Shown here piece by piece: positions 34,432 to 45,777 of a stretch of 64,000 bases of DNA. The DNA comes from Amaranthus tricolor. Lineage: Eukaryota; Streptophyta; Magnoliopsida; Caryophyllales; Amaranthaceae. The notes below the pieces were generated by a model. That model saw only the letters and a list, made by a program, of their open reading frames with translations, was not told where the DNA came from and did no database searches. The DNA is taken from assembly GCF_026212465.1 (NCBI RefSeq), contig NC_080062.1, positions 2,521,501 to 2,585,500 on the forward strand, read 5' to 3'. Numbering within the stretch: position 1 is the stretch's first letter; each line of letters begins with the position of its first letter. The position numbers and the translations under genes are program-made.

Positions 34432-34505
34432 TAAAAAATAGCTCAATTGGTTAGAGTGTATGGCTGTTAACCACAAGGTTGGAGGTTCAAACCCTTTGAT
34501 AATTT
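34432..34505 (+). pseudogene. tRNA-Asn pseudogene
   Basis: The D-arm, anticodon arm with GTT (GGCTGTTAACCACAAGGTTG) and T-arm region match the intact tRNA-Asn at 45704-45777. The 5' acceptor strand is replaced by A-rich sequence, and the 3' side reads CCCTTTGATAATT, so no acceptor stem can form. It is probably not functional. Confidence 0.85.
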
Positions 34506-35164
34506 TTATCTTGGCATGCATTTATTTGCAAATCTCTCTCAACTCTCGAGTGCCGTAATGATAGATATTGAAAAAATTGTCATTCAATTGTACTTTTTTG
34601 TATGTTTGATAAACGCTTGTGATGGAGTTTGGGAGGGTTAGATGTACGTAATTTTACCCTTATTAATGATAAAATTAATAAAGATATTATTTTCGATTGA
34701 TCCTTGGTGAAAATTGGTGAAAAACGTTATGTGCAACCTCACATAAATAAGATGTGCACATGTTTTAATAAGTCATTTTACTTTAATCTATTATAATCCA
34801 AAACCCAAAAACTATAAATCTTTGACCTCATCGAAATAAAAGACATGATACACTATACAAACTAACAAAGATGTTGTAATCGATTGATCCTTGGTAGAAA
34901 ACGTTAGTGTACAACTTCACTTAAATAAGAAGTACACATAATTTAATGAGTCATTTTACTTTAATCTATTATAATTTAAAACCCAAAAACTATAAATCGT
35001 TGATCTCATCGAAATAAAAGACATAATATATACAACAATATATTTCATTACTTGGATAAGAAAAAGTACCATACAACCAAATAAAATTTGGATTAACCAT
35101 TACCTTAGAAGAAACTTTAATTATTTTATTTACAAATCAAAAGACAGTCACAAAAGATTACAAT
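34506..35164. other. Spacer with an imperfect duplicated block
   Basis: Two related blocks (about 34675-34850 and 34865-35030) share TGATCCTTGGT, AAACGTTA, CAACYTCACWTAAATAAGA, AATGAGTCATTTTACTTTAA-like and AAAACCCAAAAACTATAAAT motifs. It is an old direct duplication of about 175 bp. No gene. Confidence 0.5.
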
Positions 35165-38100
35165 TCAATCCCATTTACATTGAATTTGATGTGTATGCTT
35201 GAAATTATACTTCATTATCAAAATCCCATCAATCCTCCTAATCAAAAAAGTCTCAACCAAAACATAACAACCAAATCTTCTCCATTTCCTATCCCCTTTT
35301 CCTTTTCTTCTAATCCTATCAATTCTTTGCACTCTAACATCATGTTCTTGATCTTCTATCCAACCTCTTTCCACTTGTATTCCTCTCATGGCTTCAAAAA
35401 CCGCTAAACTTAATCCAAACTTGACCCGATTACCATTCCCCAAATTGCTAGGGACTGTGAGACATACAAATCCTAGCATAGGGTTTACTTCTATCATGGC
35501 TTCTGCCCCATAAACTAAAGCTTCTTCTCTTTTTACCAATACATCAGTCACAATAGTTTCATCTTCTTCGTTGCTTTTATTCTCTTGTGAATATATTTCT
35601 TCCCAATATTGCTCCAAGGTTACCTCATAGAACATTGATTTCTTCATATGCCTCCACAACTTAGCCTCTTCCCTACATTCAAATGAAAATGCATATTTAA
35701 ACAATGTACTTGGAGCCAACATTATTATTTCTTTGCTTTTAGATTACAGCATAATATAGTAAAATGACTCGTTAAGTTATGTGCACTTCTATCGTATGAC
35801 TGTGTAGCGTACATCTAACTCTTAAATCGTTCCTAAATGAGAGCTATTTAATGACATTGATGCTAATGAATGTTGTGAAAGAAAGCACAATGATGATCAA
35901 ATATAAATCTTATTGTTGTCAAGGAACCAACTAAACCAAAAGCTTAAATTGATGGGTGAGCCCCATAATATGTTATATACTCTGACACGCCCTCTCACCT
36001 GAGATCCTTTTGGGCTAAAAGTGTGTATGCAGTACAAACCCATTTCATATCTGGCAATAGATTCTACTTTAAATGAGAGGTGGTAGGGATTCAAATCCGT
36101 GACCTCTTGTCATGTTGGCTCTGATACCATGACAAAAATCAACTCAATCAAAGCTTAAACTGATAGTTTAGGCCCAAAATATGTTATATACTATAAAAAT
36201 TAAATTCATGGCCAACAATCATTATTCACGGCTTCTCAAAAGTTAGAATATTTAGTGTCATATATAAAGTATAAAACTAATTATATATAACCTTAAACTT
36301 ATGATAGAGTTAGTCAATCTGTCAAGCAGCAACAACAATTCCAAAGCCTTAATCTCAAAATATAGAATCGACTACATGACCCAATAGATCATTTAGCCAG
36401 CTAGTCATGTAGAATAGATCAATAAGTTTCATGCTTTTACCTTAGGAACAAGAAAGGGCAATACCATCGGCCTAAAATTTCCGCAGCACGTTGATTCCGA
36501 GATGGTAATGGGTAAGAAGGAGGTGGAGGAAGAGATGCTTGAACAGACTCATCAAGGCCTAATGCATCCTGTAGTTTTCCTCGAATTGAGCGATGAACTC
36601 GAATCAGCCACCCTTTTTTACGCAAGAATCTTGGAGGAACACCATCATAAGCCACAGATTTTGCATAAAAGCCACCACCATGGTAACGCCGGATCTCAAA
36701 TTGTTGGTATACATCTCTATAATCAAATGGTCTTGGTTTTACATCATGTATCATGTTTTTGTAGCAGCAAGAGCACATGTCTGATTTTTTTGAACTTGTG
36801 CATGCTTTCCTAAATTAGCAAGGACACATGCTAAAGAATTAATGCATATAGTTATAATCATCAAATTATAAGTAAACAAAGAGAAAGAACAATATATCTA
36901 GTACAAAAATCTTGTGGGTTTAATCAAATGCTCAAGATATGGTATCAAAGCCAACGTGACCAAAAGATTATGCGTTTAAATCTCGACTACCCCTTAAATT
37001 CAAGCTATAATGGGATATTCAACATCAGGTATAGGAGGGCATGTGTTGCATCACACTTTTAGCCCAAAGAGCTCTCGTATGAGAGGGCGTATTAGAGTAT
37101 ATAACATATTTTGGGGGCCTCAATTATCAATTTAAGCTTTTGGTTGAGTAAGTTCCTTGACAATACAAACAACGAGCAAGAGAAAATTCATGCTTTGTGT
37201 TATTGGTGAGAAACAAACCCAATAATTTTACAAGAGCAAAAAGAAAATTTCTCAATCATCATTAGACTAATCCATAATTTTCGGAAATTAAAAAAAAAAA
37301 AAAAAATCCACATAATCATTGAATTGTATCTTGGATTCTATAGGATGAATATACAAGTAAGACTATGTTATTAGTAATATATGCTTTTTTAGGAGATAAT
37401 TATGAAACAAATAATTGGTTTAATTTCAATCCAAAAGTAGGCTAATAATAGTACATGGTCAAAAGTTTGCTGGTTAATTAGTGATTCCTTCTTTAGTCCT
37501 TTTTTTTTCTTTAATTTCTTTCAACTCTCTTTTACTTTATTATTATCTTTTGAAGCACCAATTAGCATATTATCTCCCACCACAGACGACTCGAAAAAGA
37601 GCGGAGGCGAAGTTTTTAATTTTTGGTGAGAAGAGAATGACTTATTTTTCATTTTAACATCTCAAAAAGATTAATTGGTGCAGATGAAAATTTTATATTA
37701 TTTGTTCAATTTTGTTGTGTTGATAGCAAAATCAATAAATATTATCATTAATTTAAAATTAGAGTGAAAATAATTTATTGGTCAAATATCCGATAAATTT
37801 TACTCTACATTTTTATTTTTACGAGACGTGGCTGATCTTCACCCACTAATAGCTCTACCTATGAAAAAGAGTGAAAATTTTCACTTATCATCTACTATAC
37901 TATGGATTATCATAAATAAGAATTGCTATTTGATTCCTTATTGCTTTGTCGTAAGAGGGTACAAGTATGGTCCATCCACTATCGTTTCCCTCGAATCTTA
38001 CGTGTGGGAATGCTAAATTGATGAATATTATACATACGTTGAACTAAGAATTGCACAAAATTTTATGAGTAATTAAACTATAATTTACTATAACCACGCA

Positions 38101-38856
38101 ATAATAGCTCCGCCCCTGAAGAAGAGAAGAACAGAGTAGAGGTTGCAAAGTAAAAAGGAAATTCTCACTATTCATCTACAAACAATTATCCATGTAAAAA
38201 GAAAAATATTGAGGGTGTTTGAAAAATGACTGATAGTTGATTAAAATGACTTATTTTGACCAATGATTTTAAATCCGCTGCTATCTAATTTAGCAAACAC
38301 CAGCATTAGATTGTTTGACCACCATATCCTCAATTTGTATCAAAATAAGCTAAAACTATCCAATAAATTATTTTACCAAACACCCCATTAATTCAAATCG
38401 ATAAAAAAATATTTCTTCTAACTCTATATAAACAAGAAAAACACATAATCAATTGAAGGAGCACTAAACTATATATAGTTCATTAAAATGAGAAACATGA
38501 TGAAAGTAGTACATCTAGGGTGAGATAGAGACTTACCCTTTGTGATGGCCTTTGGCACGTATGATATAGTACCTATGAGCAGATAAAGGCTCCCCAACAA
38601 CAGGAAGGAACCACACTTTAGTAACACTAGGTTCTCTAAATTCAGATGAATGAACAATTGATAAAAATTTGTTCTGAGGAAAGGGCAAATTCTTAATGTT
38701 CTTATAATCACAACCACCCCAACAATAAGTATCAAACTCTTCTGATTCTTCATCTGTTATAACTAATACACCTGTATTTGGTGCATAATCAGGTGCCCTT
38801 AATGATAAGCTACTGGGATCTTTCCTGTACAATGATAGACCCCTTGTAACATACAT
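35165..38856 (-). CDS. DUF1262 family protein
   Basis: Three exons on the minus strand, 38856-38537, 36809-36441 and 35672-35165, both junctions in phase 2, giving 398 aa. The plant-specific DUF1262 family is recognisable throughout: the start MYVTRGLSLYRKDPSSLSL, then ESEEFDTYCWGGC, IKNLPFPQNK, LSAHRYYIIRAKGHHKGK, IHDVKPRPFDYRDVYQQFEI, PPRFLRKKGW, GRWYCPF, and MKKSMFYEVTLEQYWEEIY near the start of exon 3. The biochemical function of the family is not known to me. No signal peptide, membrane segment or catalytic motif is evident. The C-terminal ~40 residues are basic. Both introns carry TRIM-like elements, and a poly-T run lies about 60 bp upstream of the start codon. The open frame at 35165 begins 5' of the exon 3 acceptor (35722), but the AG at 35673-35674 restores the family sequence. 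The gene looks intact. Confidence 0.9.
35914..36192 (-). mobile_element. TRIM-like mini LTR retroelement in DUF1262 intron 2
   Basis: Two direct repeats of about 60 bp bound it (35914-35982 and 36135-36192; both contain AAGCTTAAAYTGATRG and AATATGTTATATACT). On the minus strand the first is followed by TGGTATCAGAGCC (36117-36129), the initiator tRNA-Met primer site. A purine-rich GGTGAGAGGGCGTG precedes the second. There is no coding interior. Confidence 0.75.
36945..37170 (+). mobile_element. TRIM-like element, 5' LTR eroded, DUF1262 intron 1
   Basis: It begins near a primer-site match ATGGTATCAAAGCCAACGTG. The short interior ends in ATGAGAGGGCG. The 3' repeat reads GAGTATATAACATATTTTGG, CAATTTAAGCTTTTGGTTGA and TTCCTTGAC. 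Confidence 0.65.
38213..38392. mobile_element. Tourist-like MITE in DUF1262 intron 1
   Basis: Ends GGGTGTTTGAAAAATGAC and TTTTACCAAACACCCC are inverted, near TTA/TGA-type targets. About 180 bp. The exact borders are uncertain. Confidence 0.55.
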
Positions 38857-38917
38857 ATCCTAAATTAATTAAATCACAAAATCACTCTATTTTATTTTTG
38901 GGGATTAATTTTGATTG

Positions 38918-38946
38918 TTTTTTTTTTTTTTTTTTTTTTTTTTTTT
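38918..38946. repeat. Poly-T run
   Basis: Nearly 30 consecutive T residues, about 60 bp upstream of the DUF1262 start codon (minus-strand gene). It could be the tail of an eroded retroelement or a simple repeat. Confidence 0.9.
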
Positions 38947-40448
38947 GTGATATTACATTTAGGTTTTTGCAAATATATATGGGGATATTGTCCATTTGCA
39001 GGTACATGTAATGCATATATCATCTTTAATTTAATTAAGTGGTTATCTTTTTTATACTTTATTGTAAACTTTGGTATGAAACTTTAATCTTTTTATCCTG
39101 GGAGTCATTTCAATTAGATATATTCTCTCCTCTCTTTTATTTAACATTATCTTTCCCTTTCAATCCACAAGACTGTTTTAGTTATTTTGCGTTATTTTTA
39201 TTTTTGAATAATGACATACAATTTCTTTTAATTTTATTCATACATTATAATTCTCTTTTAATTTCATTCACACAATTCATTCTATCTTTCATTTACACCA
39301 AATCATTTTCTTAAAAAATATCAGTTTTCTCTTTTTAACTATCCATAGGGATTTAAAAATATATCTATACGTATATGTATTTCTTTGATTTTGCTATATT
39401 TTCATATTGAGTGATCTATTTAATTTGCTATATTTTTATTTTTAGTTGTGGTCTCGTTTTTTCTTTTTCAATATTATATGCAGATTTATTCTCCTTTTTT
39501 TTCATCCCACTTTATTTCATAGAGTTTGCAACATTTTGCTTTTTAGTATGTCTTATTAGTCTGACTATATTTCTATTTTTGATTATAAATTGCATTTTTT
39601 CTTTAATTTGTATCACACATTTAGCTTTTACTTTTATCTGATTTACATATTTTTCTCACTTTTCTATAAAGCAATTCACATTTTTTTTAATTAATTTTTC
39701 TTCCTTTTATCGATTTAAAAAAAATTAATTATTGCAAATCCATAGAAAAAACTTAGGGAGCGAGTATTTTCTATCTATTTAATTTTTATTTGATTCTCCC
39801 ACAATTCTAAACCAAATCTTATTATAGCATTGAAGGGGGAAAAATAGAATTGGGTGATTGAAGTAGAATTCCTTAGAGATGAAGATACAAGGATAGTGCA
39901 AGTTCTTTAAAGTTTGTGGATAATTTTATGCATCTTAGTGGGTCATATCATATGAGCTTTAATCAAAGTGTTCCAAAGACACTACTAGAAAACAAAACAA
40001 ACCTACATTTTCATGCATATCCCCTAATGACCAATACTTTTAGCAACTACTTGACTTGTTAATATTTGTTAATATTTTATATTGATTTTTATATTGATTT
40101 AGTTGTATCGTTGTATATTATCCAAAGATTAAGAAATAATAAAATCATCTGACTTATGCAAATAATATATTAAAGTACAATTGAAATATGAAGATGTCAA
40201 TAAAAGAAAATAGTGGTACCGATATAAAATAATATAGACGAATTAGAAAAAGTCGTAAAAGTCTCTTATTTTGGAGGGAGTAAGTTTATATTGATTTTCT
40301 TTTGCTAGTTTGCTTGTGAGAACTTAAAGAGTTTTAGTGATTTTTAGTTATTTACAAGAGTATTTCATATTTTGGAGTGACCCACATAAAAAATTGATAA
40401 CCATACAGTATGCCATATAGTTTAGAGTTTTAATAATGATAGTAAATA

Positions 40449-40704
40449 CCTTCTCCGTTCAAAATACTTGTAATATTTGTTCTTTTATACAGTTCAATGT
40501 ACTAATTTAATTCTTAATATCTCTAATTATGTATAATAAAAAAATTATAAAAATTTGATTACTAATCTTTGCATGGACATGAATCAAATAAGATTCCACT
40601 TGACTACGTTTTAACTTATAAATTAAAAATTAATTACAAATTAAGAGAGATAAATAAATAGTATAAGCATTTTCGATGTTACAAGTAGATTAGAAGGGAG
40701 AAAG
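40449..40704. mobile_element. Stowaway-like MITE
   Basis: Left end CCTTCTCCGTTCAAAATACT and right end GATTAGAAGGGAGAAAG, with TA on both sides. About 256 bp. It lies about 600 bp upstream of the KIN2-like start codon. Confidence 0.65.
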
Positions 40705-41063
40705 TATAACATGAAAATTTTAGGACATAACATGGCTAGAAGCCGAGGTGAGGGAAGGGTAGATGGGGAATCACCTCAAACTTTTTTCGTCGATATAAAA
40801 TATAATTCTATTATGCAAATTTTTTACCGCTTTAAAATTTATAGGATTACTATTAATTCAACAATAAAGTTGTTTTTTTTATCAATAAAAGGATTAAAAA
40901 TTTAAATCTTCAACTTTCTTTTCGTTTTCTATTCTAAGCTTTTTTTTTGGCTGAAAAAATAATACTATAAACTTTTACTTTTAAAATTTTAATTCAAATT
41001 CTGCTATTGGTTAAATTTTTTTTTTCTCACTTGAGAAAACTATATACAAACCGATTCCATTGA

Positions 41064-41213
41064 ACACGTGTTTGTAATTAATCTTTGAATTTTGCTATTT
41101 AAATCATTTCCTTAATATTTGGATTAAACATCAATTTTTAACATACATGTGTTATGATCACATTCTAAAAAATATGAACCACCCTTTTTTATGTCAAGCT
41201 TTACTATAAATTA
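41064..41213 (+). promoter_or_regulatory. ABRE/G-box and TATA box of the KIN2-like gene
   Basis: ACACGTGT (41064-41071) is a strong ABA-response/G-box element. TATAAATT lies near 41206-41213, about 105 bp upstream of the start codon. The pair would suit ABA- or dehydration-induced expression, as known for KIN1/KIN2 genes. No CCGAC cold element was noticed here. Confidence 0.5.
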
Positions 41214-41318
41214 AAATCATTAATTATTTGAAAAAAATCATCCAAGCTTCAAACCTAAAGAGTTTAATACAAATTAAAATCTTTTTTTCAATCTAAAAAC
41301 AAATTCAATTTAGTGAAA

Positions 41319-44034
41319 ATGAATACCGAGAACGCCAGTTACCATGCCGGTCAAGCCAAGGCCACAACCGAGGTAAATTTTCATCAAGTCCTCTCTTGAG
41401 AGACCATTTTTTGTAAAAATGGTTCTTAAGAGCCCAGTTCAAATCCTATATTTAGTTAATATTTTTTTTTTAAATAGAAAAACTGTTGTCCCCTCTTGGG
41501 GTTTTTTTAAATTTGAAATATGGGCTGGCCCATATAAGAGAGGTCTTTTGTAGAGACCGTCTCAACAAAGGTTTTGCGAATTTTCTAAACTTTTGCATTT
41601 TCGCCAATATTATATCGTCTTTTTCAGATAAAATTTTTTGATTAATTTTCAACTATTCTTTTTCTTTCCTCAACCTATTTTATAATAAAAAAATTATAAC
41701 CTAAACGGTATTCAATTAATGTACATTTTAACTATTTAATTCATAATTACTCTTCTAATTGAAACATAATTCAACATTTTCCTCTTAACCTTTTCAGAAA
41801 TTAATTTAAATCATTCCGTTTATAAAAAAGTCACATTAATTTACATTAAAGAATTTAAAAGCAAATTCATAATAACAATAATGATCAAATAACACTGCAC
41901 CTAATGTTACCTTCATATAAATTAGAATTATTTTTTTCATTTCTCCTTAATTATTTTCAATAATGGGGATGTTAAATATTTAAGTTTTGTAATGTACTAC
42001 CACTTCATGGATCATTATGTAATTGTGACAATAAAATTATTTTTGGTGAATTTTTAAGTTCATTAAGCCAAACAATATAATTGTAATTATTAACTTTTTT
42101 TAATGCATTTTTGCTTTAATTTTTTTAAAATTAAAAACTCTGTCATTATTATGGTTGTATGGATTGGTAGATCTTATTGTTGTTGTCTCTCAGGAGAAAG
42201 CCAGCAACATGGCAGACAAGGCTAGCTCTGCTGCCCAATCTGCAAAGGAATCCATTCAAGAGGTACTTAATTGAGATTTATTAGTTTTTTATTTGATTTT
42301 ATGAAAATATAAATGTAAGGATAAAGTCGGTTTAATGATACTTGAAAAAGTTAATTAATGTACGTATGAACTTTTTTTCAATATATTATCTTTTACATAT
42401 TAGTTTCAAAAAAATGTTCATAAATAAATTGGTAACTTTTTTGAATTATGAACAATATTTCTATTTACATTTTCATTCAAACCATTTTAAATATATTAAA
42501 TATTTAGTTTGAGTAATAAACGATTTAAACATATAAAATAAATTTATTTTTATTTTTGGGCAGCAAGTTAAATTGATCACACTTTATAGATATTCAAAAA
42601 GTATATAATCTATCTATCTATCTATATAATATACTAATGAAGAAATGATTAGGACACATGTCGACTTCACAGTAAATATTTTCCCACTCTTTTCATGTTC
42701 TTATTAGGCAAATATCTTTTTAGCATATCTTGTAATATCTTTCTGATTAGATTTGTTTAATAGATTAGTTACAAAAGATTTTAAAACTATATCTTATTTT
42801 ACTAAAATTTACCATATACAATCAATTAAGATATGTAGTATCTTTTAATTACAATGGATAATTATTGGATAACATATTAATTATTTATGTACAAAAATTA
42901 TTTTCGATAAAACATTTTTGTAATAAACTAAGAAAAGAAAATAATTTTTAAATAAATTAAATAGATTATACATTAATTATTTAAGTAAATAATAAGAAAA
43001 AGATGTTGGTGAAATAATTTCAAATGATAATTCTATCACCTATTGATTATTATAGTAAAAAAAAATACTCCCTCCGTTCCCCAATAAGGTTCCCACAGGA
43101 AATGTTCACGGAAATTAAGAAAAATAGAATCTTTTAAATGATAGATACATTATTTTATTAAATAATAAATTTAATGGAGGAAAAGGAGAGACATAAACAT
43201 TAAAAAATATTAAATAAAATTTAGTGGAAAAACTATGAGGATCACAACTAATAAAAAATATTTTTATAAAGTTAATGGAAAATATATAAGGACCATAAAA
43301 AATATAATAGTGTTAAAATGAAGTTAATGGAAGATATGTGGGACTATAAGTATTATTAAAATATTTAATCTGAATGATTAAGGTTCTTTTTGGTTCGAAA
43401 TTTGTGACATTCATAAAAAGATTCTTTATTGGAACAATAAATGGAACACCCCAAAAGGCAAATAGGAACTTTTTTAAGGAATGGAGGGAGTATGTTCTTT
43501 AGGCTAAAAACTTATTTTAAGGTTTTACAACGACATTAAACATTAAAATTATTATTTAAATTATTTTGTATGTGTTCAAATTTTCTATTATTTTAATGTA
43601 ATTACTTATGATCTATATTGTTAAGTGTATGATATTATGATTATGTTTTATATATATTAGTAATATATATCTCAATCTGATTTAGATCATGCAATAACTT
43701 AATTACATATATAAAATTAGTAATTTTTCATTTAAATAATCCATAAAACGTGCTTGGCACGGGAATCTATCTAATTATTAGCTAAATCAAACACATTATT
43801 TAAATTAAAGATTTAAACATTATTATTATTGATCTTATTTATATTTCAATAGGAAAATTTTCTCAAATAATTAATGAAATTTTAAGGTATTTTGATAGAA
43901 AATTAATTAATTAGTGTTAGAAAATTAATTAATTAGTGTTGGTTAATTAAATTTTTTAGGCTGGATCACAAATGCAATCCAAGGCACAAGACACAATGGA
44001 ATCAGTGAAGGAAGCCACCGGGATGAAGAAATGA
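41319..44034 (+). CDS. KIN2/COR6.6-like small hydrophilic stress protein
   Basis: Three exons, 41319-41372 (18 codons), 42194-42262 (23 codons) and 43960-44034 (24 codons plus stop), all in phase 0, encode 65 aa. This matches the 66-aa KIN1/KIN2 proteins of Arabidopsis in length and plan: an N-terminal AGQAKA motif (family AGQA), EKASNMADKASSAAQSAKES in the middle, and a C-terminal VKEATGMKK (family VKDKTGLNK). It is rich in Ala, Lys, Glu, Ser and Gln, has no Cys or Trp, and looks like an amphipathic-helix, LEA-type protectant. The family is induced by cold, ABA and drought, although its molecular action is not settled. An ABRE/G-box lies 250 bp upstream. Intron 2 is 1.7 kb and includes a 423-bp Stowaway-type element. 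A second copy lacking exon 1 lies 8.5 kb upstream on the same strand. Confidence 0.9.
43068..43490. mobile_element. Stowaway-type element, 423 bp, in KIN2-like intron 2
   Basis: Canonical ends CTCCCTCCGTTCCCCAATAA and TTTTTTAAGGAATGGAGGGAG, flanked by TA on both sides. It is longer than most Stowaway copies in the window and has a distinct interior. Confidence 0.85.
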
Positions 44035-45327
44035 AGCTCCTAATTTATTTATGTTTTGTTATTTTATTTTATTTTTGAAATGGGTGTTTTATTATTTAGA
44101 GATATTCTATAATTTAATTATCATTTATTAATAAATATGTGAAGCTTGCTTATGGAGAGCTTTTTGTAGCACCAATTTTTGGCCGTTATAAATTAGGATG
44201 TTTCTATTTTATCATATAATAAAGAGATGCTTAATTATATGTAGACATGCTTATAATACTATATAATTCAAATTTATTTTGACATTTATATTAATGCAAA
44301 TAATGTTAGCTTAGTTTTCTAATTAATCTTATTTGATTGAATTATTTTGTTATCTAACCTAATTATCATTTTTACTCTTTATAAAATAAACATAATATTT
44401 TTATATTAGATAACAGAAGAAAATTATAATACTTCTCGATATATAAGTTTCATATAAAAAGACGTACAATAGATAGCTATGGCTCTGTGCAACTTGGGCT
44501 ATAGCATAGGGCCCTCAGCCCTAGACAGCCTCATATTTGAAATTTGCACAAAATACGGGTATTAAATTCACCAAAATCGAATAACACTAATTTAAAACTT
44601 ATTCCATAACTTAGAATGAAAATTTCTAGATTTTGATATGGTAAAAATGATATTTTAATAAGTATCATCTTTTCTTCTGTTTTTTATTTTCTTTGAATTT
44701 TCAGTCTTTTTGTAGAATGATTAAGATCTAAACCATAGTAATTCTACGTTGAAGATAGAGTATTCTTAATTCTTAGATGTTTTGTTTCTTAATTTAATTT
44801 ATGCTAAATTATGAAATTCTTTATTAGGAGATCTCTAATTTATTATACTTCTATTTGAGAAATGAGAGGAAGAAAGTTACACATACAATATAAAATATTA
44901 CTAACCGATCAAATTTAGTTATTTCAAAATTTCACATTTTAAATTTTAATTTTTATATTATAAAAATTTATTTAATTACTAAAATTTAACTTGATGTGTA
45001 CGCTTTCCCGTGCTTACCTCGTGGTAATTAATGTTTGGCCACAAAAATTAAATATCAACAAAATATATATGGAAGGAGGCATTATATTATTTATGCCTTT
45101 TAATTTTAGATTTTTGCAGCGAAGCTCAAAAATTAATGAAACGGTTTTATTTTTAAATCATTCATAACTAGGAAACGTGAAGCTACTAGACTAATTATCT
45201 GATAATTAGATCACACTAGGGACAATCTAAGAATTGAAGATTTGAATTTAAAAATTTTTAATAACAGACATCATCGACAACACATCGATCTTTACAGACA
45301 ACTTAAGTGTACAAGAAATATTGAACC

Positions 45328-45330
<3 letters not shown>
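44035..45330. other. Spacer downstream of KIN2-like gene, nothing recognised
   Basis: AT-rich sequence with 3' untranslated DNA of the KIN2-like gene at its start. A short GC-richer patch (44475-44540, GGGCTATAGCATAGGGCCCT) stands out, but I cannot identify it. No ORF is convincing. Confidence 0.4.
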
Positions 45331-45370
<40 letters not shown>

Positions 45371-45452
45371 TATTATTATTATTATTATTATTATTATAAT
45401 AATTATATTATTATTATTATTATAATAATAATAATTATTATTATTATAATAA
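45331..45452. repeat. Compound (AAT)n / (ATT)n microsatellite, self-complementary
   Basis: About 13 AAT units run directly into about 9 ATT units, then shorter alternating AAT/ATT blocks follow. The two halves are complementary, so the tract can form an AT-only hairpin. The open frame across it (poly-Asn, poly-Tyr, poly-Ile) is an artefact. Confidence 0.9.
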
Positions 45453-45703
45453 GGATATTACTTTATTCTTGTATATATTATAAATATTTTATTCTAGTTG
45501 TATAATGCTCCATATTATTTTGTAATATTTTATTTCCTACAACTATTTTTTACATTTCTATATATATATATTTGTAAATTTTTGATGTTTTGTATTATTT
45601 TGATTCCTTGACTGCAAACCACGTTTTTTTTCAGAAATGGAAAATAAAATCACAATGCACTCTAACCAACTGCAAAATATAAAAAGAAAAAAGTAATTAA
45701 AAT

Positions 45704-45727
45704 CGCTAGAAGGAGGGCTTGAACCTC

Positions 45728-45760
<33 letters not shown>

Positions 45761-45777
45761 AACTGAGCTATTCCAGC
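45704..45777 (-). tRNA. tRNA-Asn (GTT)
   Basis: A complete 74-nt cloverleaf on the minus strand. The acceptor stem GCTGGAA pairs with TTCTAGC (one G:U), with discriminator base G. The D-arm contains AGCTCAGTTGGTTAGAGC, and the anticodon loop is CTGTTAA with anticodon GTT. The T-arm is GGAGG TTCAAGC CCTCC. There is no intron. A CGATTTTAATTACTTTTTTC stretch downstream supplies a pol III terminator. A diverged copy lies at 34432-34505. Confidence 0.97.

Larger units (their letters stand above)
38857..41063. other. AT-rich spacer, divergent promoter region, no gene seen
   Basis: It holds a T28-type run at 38918-38946, strongly T-rich DNA at 39040-39720 without credible coding, and a Stowaway-like element at 40449-40704. 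A weak pair of Stowaway-like ends may bracket 39123-39764. Confidence 0.5.

Noticed and set aside
39039..39641. Two Phe/Leu/Ile-rich frames that look like membrane proteins.
   Set aside because: T-rich DNA gives such frames by chance. There is no start context and no splice or domain support.
45242..45505. An 87-codon frame rich in Asn, Tyr and Ile.
   Set aside because: It is produced entirely by the AAT/ATT microsatellite and has no coding character outside it.
45558..45749. A minus-strand frame starting within the tRNA-Asn gene.
   Set aside because: Its N terminus is a reading of tRNA sequence. It lacks any protein-like composition, and the cloverleaf explains the conservation.
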